The notes beneath the pieces are model-generated. The model was given only the letters and a program-made list of their open reading frames with translations, had not been told where the DNA came from and ran no database searches. Positions 7,697-9,048 of a stretch of 9,048 nucleotides of DNA are shown here, piece by piece. Within the stretch, counting starts at the first letter, position 1. Each line of letters opens with the position of its first letter. Origin of the DNA: JBQCHF01 sp051953655 (GTDB taxonomy: Bacteria; Actinomycetota; Actinomycetes; Motilibacterales; Motilibacteraceae); assembly GCA_051953655.1 (NCBI GenBank), contig JBQCIO010000092.1:1-9048 (forward strand), read 5' to 3'. Made by a program: the position numbers and the translations under genes.

Positions 7697-7724
7697 GGCA
7701 ACGCCCTCCTAGAGGAGTTGCCGG
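7695..7724 (-). repeat. 8-bp stem inverted repeat in the tkt leader (hairpin 3)
   Basis: CCGGCAAC (7695-7702) pairs exactly with GTTGCCGG (7717-7724) around a 14-nt loop. The loop region holds a second small dyad, CTCCT-AG-AGGAG (7706-7717), which overlaps the right arm by one base. There is no T-tract, so a simple intrinsic terminator is less likely than a leader structure or a protein site. It lies about 90 nt before tkt. Confidence 0.55.
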
Positions 7725-7795
7725 TCGCGAGGCGGATCAACCGCGTGAGCGTCGACCGCCGCTGCGCACCCTCGATGGCACTGTTCTGTTGCCAC

Positions 7796-7820
7796 TGACT
7801 TCATGGGCTTGACTTCATGG
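7796..7820. repeat. Tandem 11-bp direct repeat in the divergent region
   Basis: TGACTTCATGG occurs at 7796-7806 and again at 7810-7820, a 14-bp period. It sits in the most A/T-rich part of the control region, between the two divergent genes, which is where a regulator acting on one or both promoters would bind. The repeat is exact; a binding role is inferred. Confidence 0.6.
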
Positions 7821-7861
7821 CAGCTGGCGCCGTTGCCTGGCTCCCGGCCGAGCCTATCTGT

Positions 7862-7876
7862 GAGGTGGGGCACCTC
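7862..7876. promoter_or_regulatory. Short dyad upstream of ctaB, possible operator
   Basis: GAGGTG-GGG-CACCTC is a perfect 6-bp inverted repeat with a 3-bp centre, about 96 bp before the ctaB start. A second small palindrome, CCCCG-G-CGGGG, follows at 7890-7900, just before the TAAACT at 7908-7913. Palindromes this short are frequent by chance in GC-rich DNA, so the operator reading is weak. Confidence 0.3.
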
Positions 7877-7972
7877 CGCCAGTCCGGCTCCCCGGCGGGG
7901 CCCGCGATAAACTGCCTGCGTCCTTGTGCCGGCGTTCACGAGCCGGCTCTTCCCCAGCCCCCCGAGGTGCGC

Positions 7973-8959
7973 GTGTCGGCCGTCGATCCCCGACCTGCCG
8001 TCGTGGAGCCGGCGTCCCGACCGGAGGCCCCCGACCTCCGGGTGCTCCCGGGGCAGCGGTCGTCCGGCCCGGCAGGGTTCGGCGCGGTGGTCCGCGCCTA
8101 CGTCGCGCTCACCAAGCCCCGCATCATCGAGCTGCTGCTGGTCACCACCGTGCCGGTCATGTTCCTGGCCGCAGGCGGCGTGCCCGGGCTCGGCCTGGTG
8201 CTGGCCACCCTCGGCGGCGGCGCCCTGGCCGCCGGCAGCGCCAACGCGCTCAACTGCTGGGCCGACCGCGACATCGACCAGCTCATGCGCCGCACCCGGC
8301 GCCGCCCGCTGCCCGAGCACGCCGTCAGCCCGCGTGCCGCGCTGGTCTTCGGGCTGGTGCTCGGCGTCGTGGCCACCGTGGTGCTCGGGGTCTTCGTCAA
8401 CTGGCTCTCGGCCGGGCTGGCGCTGGCCGCCAACGCCTTCTACGTCCTGGTCTACACACTGCTGCTCAAGCGGAGGACGTCGCAGAACATCGTCTGGGGC
8501 GGGGCGGCCGGGTGCTTCCCGGCGCTGATCGGGTGGACGGCCGTCACCGGTCGCCTCGCCTGGGCGCCGGTGGTCCTCTTCGCGGTCGTGTTCCTGTGGA
8601 CGCCGCCGCACTTCTGGGCCCTCGCGCTGCGCTACCGCGAGGACTACGCCGCTGCCAAGGTGCCGATGCTGCCGGTGGTCGCGCCCGAGGCCGACGTCGT
8701 GCGCCAGATCGTGCTCTACAGCTGGGCCATGGTGGCGGTCTCGCTGCTGCTCTGGCCGGTGGCCGGCACCGGCTGGTTCTACCCGGCCGCCGCGGTGGTG
8801 CTGGGCGCGGCCTTCCTGGTGGAGGCCTACAAGATGCGCGGGCGGGTGCGCCGCGGGCTCACCGGTCCGGGCCTCTCCCCGATGCGCCTGTTCCACTGGT
8901 CCAACACCTACCTGGCGCTGCTGTTCGTCGCGGTGGCGATCGACCCGCTGCTGCACTGA
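7973..8959 (+). CDS. ctaB: Protoheme IX farnesyltransferase (haem O synthase)
   Basis: CtaB attaches a farnesyl chain to haem B to give haem O, the precursor of haem A for cytochrome c oxidase. It is a membrane prenyltransferase of the UbiA family. The 328-residue product shows VALTKPRIIELLLVTTVPVM (first membrane segment, about 44-63), the first Asp-rich motif NCWADRDIDQLMRRT (94-108; N94, D98, D102), YTLLLKRRTSQNIVWGGAAG (161-180), WTPPHFWALALRYREDYAAA (209-228) and VPMLPVV (230-236). Several further hydrophobic segments bring the total to about nine. The GTG at 7973-7975 is chosen because GAGG lies 5 nt upstream. A GTG two codons earlier overlaps that site, and an ATG at 7817 would add 52 residues that look non-coding. 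Divergent to tkt, as in M. tuberculosis. Also called cyoE or cox10 elsewhere. Confidence 0.95.
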   Translation: MSAVDPRPAVVEPASRPEAPDLRVLPGQRSSGPAGFGAVVRAYVALTKPRIIELLLVTTVPVMFLAAGGVPGLGLVLATLGGGALAAGSANALNCWADRDIDQLMRRTRRRPLPEHAVSPRAALVFGLVLGVVATVVLGVFVNWLSAGLALAANAFYVLVYTLLLKRRTSQNIVWGGAAGCFPALIGWTAVTGRLAWAPVVLFAVVFLWTPPHFWALALRYREDYAAAKVPMLPVVAPEADVVRQIVLYSWAMVAVSLLLWPVAGTGWFYPAAAVVLGAAFLVEAYKMRGRVRRGLTGPGLSPMRLFHWSNTYLALLFVAVAIDPLLH

Positions 8960-8980
8960 GCCGCCTTCCCTCGCCGTGGT

Positions 8981-9048
8981 TAAACATAAAAAATTAAAAA
9001 AAAAAAAAAACAAAAAAAAATTAAAACAAAGGGGGTGGGGGGGGGGGG
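8981..9048. other. Low-complexity contig end, probable sequencing artefact
   Basis: After the ctaB stop (8957-8959) about 20 ordinary bases follow. The sequence then becomes almost pure A with a few T and C (8981-9030), then a run of 18 bases that are all G except one T (9031-9048). Nothing else in the window is A-rich. Poly-A followed by poly-G is the known pattern of short-read adapter read-through ending in dark cycles. TCGCCGT at 8971-8977 also matches seven bases near the end of a common Illumina adapter read-through, so the genuine sequence may stop a little before 8981. It should not be treated as biology. Confidence 0.85.

Larger units (their letters stand above)
7604..7972. other. 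Divergent tkt-ctaB intergenic control region
   Basis: No convincing gene lies in these 369 bp. The tkt side (7604-7724) is very GC-rich and holds three adjacent inverted repeats. The middle (about 7776-7820) is clearly richer in A/T and contains an 11-bp direct repeat, so it is the best place for promoters or operators. The ctaB side has two short palindromes (7862-7876 and 7890-7900) and, at 7908-7913, TAAACT, which fits the actinobacterial -10 pattern TANNNT about 60 nt before the ctaB start, but without a recognisable -35. A TTGACT at 7809-7814 looks like a -35 but has no -10 at 16-19 nt. Promoters for both genes must be here or close by; their exact positions cannot be set by eye. Confidence 0.6.

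Noticed and set aside
7600..7701. 33-codon minus-strand frame (TTG at 7699-7701) ending in a TGA that overlaps the tkt GTG as GTGA
   Set aside because: The geometry resembles the coupled junctions of the operon and AGGAGG lies upstream, but the spacing is only 3 nt. The codons are not typical of the neighbouring genes and the product is an Arg/Gly-rich string. A chance frame is more likely.
7776..7794. Inverted repeat TGGCA / TGCCA with a 9-nt loop
   Set aside because: Five base pairs with a long loop is expected by chance in a region of this size, and nothing else supports it.
5537..7798. 753-residue plus-strand open frame opposite tkt
   Set aside because: It is an antisense shadow of transketolase, kept open by the scarcity of A/T-rich stop codons. 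It shows no domain signature and is rich in Gly/Val/Leu/Arg/Asp repeats without structure.
7817..7972. Longer ctaB start at the ATG at 7817
   Set aside because: The 52 extra residues have no conserved pattern, would swallow the palindromes and the -10-like site, and lack a ribosome site. The GTG at 7973 has GAGG 5 nt upstream.
7709..9013. 434-residue minus-strand open frame opposite ctaB
   Set aside because: It begins in the artefactual poly-A tail, giving a run of phenylalanines, and then runs antisense to a clear CtaB. It has no plausible fold.

Overview
The window reads as one contig of a high-GC actinobacterium. Third codon positions are almost all G or C, four of the six complete genes start with GTG, and OpcA is present. 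The block tkt-tal-zwf-opcA-pgl with ctaB divergent to tkt is the same order as Mycobacterium tuberculosis Rv1449c to Rv1445c with Rv1451. A Geodermatophilaceae-like or Frankiales-like origin is only an impression from protein style. I see no mobile element, tRNA, rRNA or CRISPR.

Layout: positions 1-750 (+) are the 3' part of an alpha/beta hydrolase gene cut by the window start. It meets the operon tail to tail, with 18 bp between stop codons and a large inverted repeat (738-792) over both stops that probably works as a two-way terminator. Positions 769-7603 (-) are one pentose phosphate operon, read right to left: transketolase, transaldolase, glucose-6-phosphate dehydrogenase, its assembly factor OpcA, and 6-phosphogluconolactonase. 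The tal/zwf and zwf/opcA junctions overlap by 4 nt (GTGA and ATGA), and opcA/pgl are 4 nt apart, which suggests translational coupling. Positions 7604-7972 are a divergent control region with inverted repeats and a direct repeat. Positions 7973-8959 (+) are ctaB, haem O synthase. From about 8981 the sequence turns into poly-A then poly-G and looks like a sequencing or assembly artefact.

How the genes work together: Zwf oxidises glucose-6-phosphate to the lactone and makes a reduced nicotinamide cofactor, OpcA supports Zwf assembly or activity, and Pgl hydrolyses the lactone. Tkt and Tal link the resulting pentose phosphates back to glycolysis. The 6-phosphogluconate dehydrogenase, isomerase and epimerase genes are not in the window. 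CtaB is transcribed away from the operon and serves haem-copper oxidase biogenesis.

Most of the window is ordinary core metabolism. I found no convincing new system. The points worth a second look are the structured tkt leader, the direct repeat in the divergent region, the convergent terminator, the long low-complexity N-terminus of Zwf, and the artefactual contig end.
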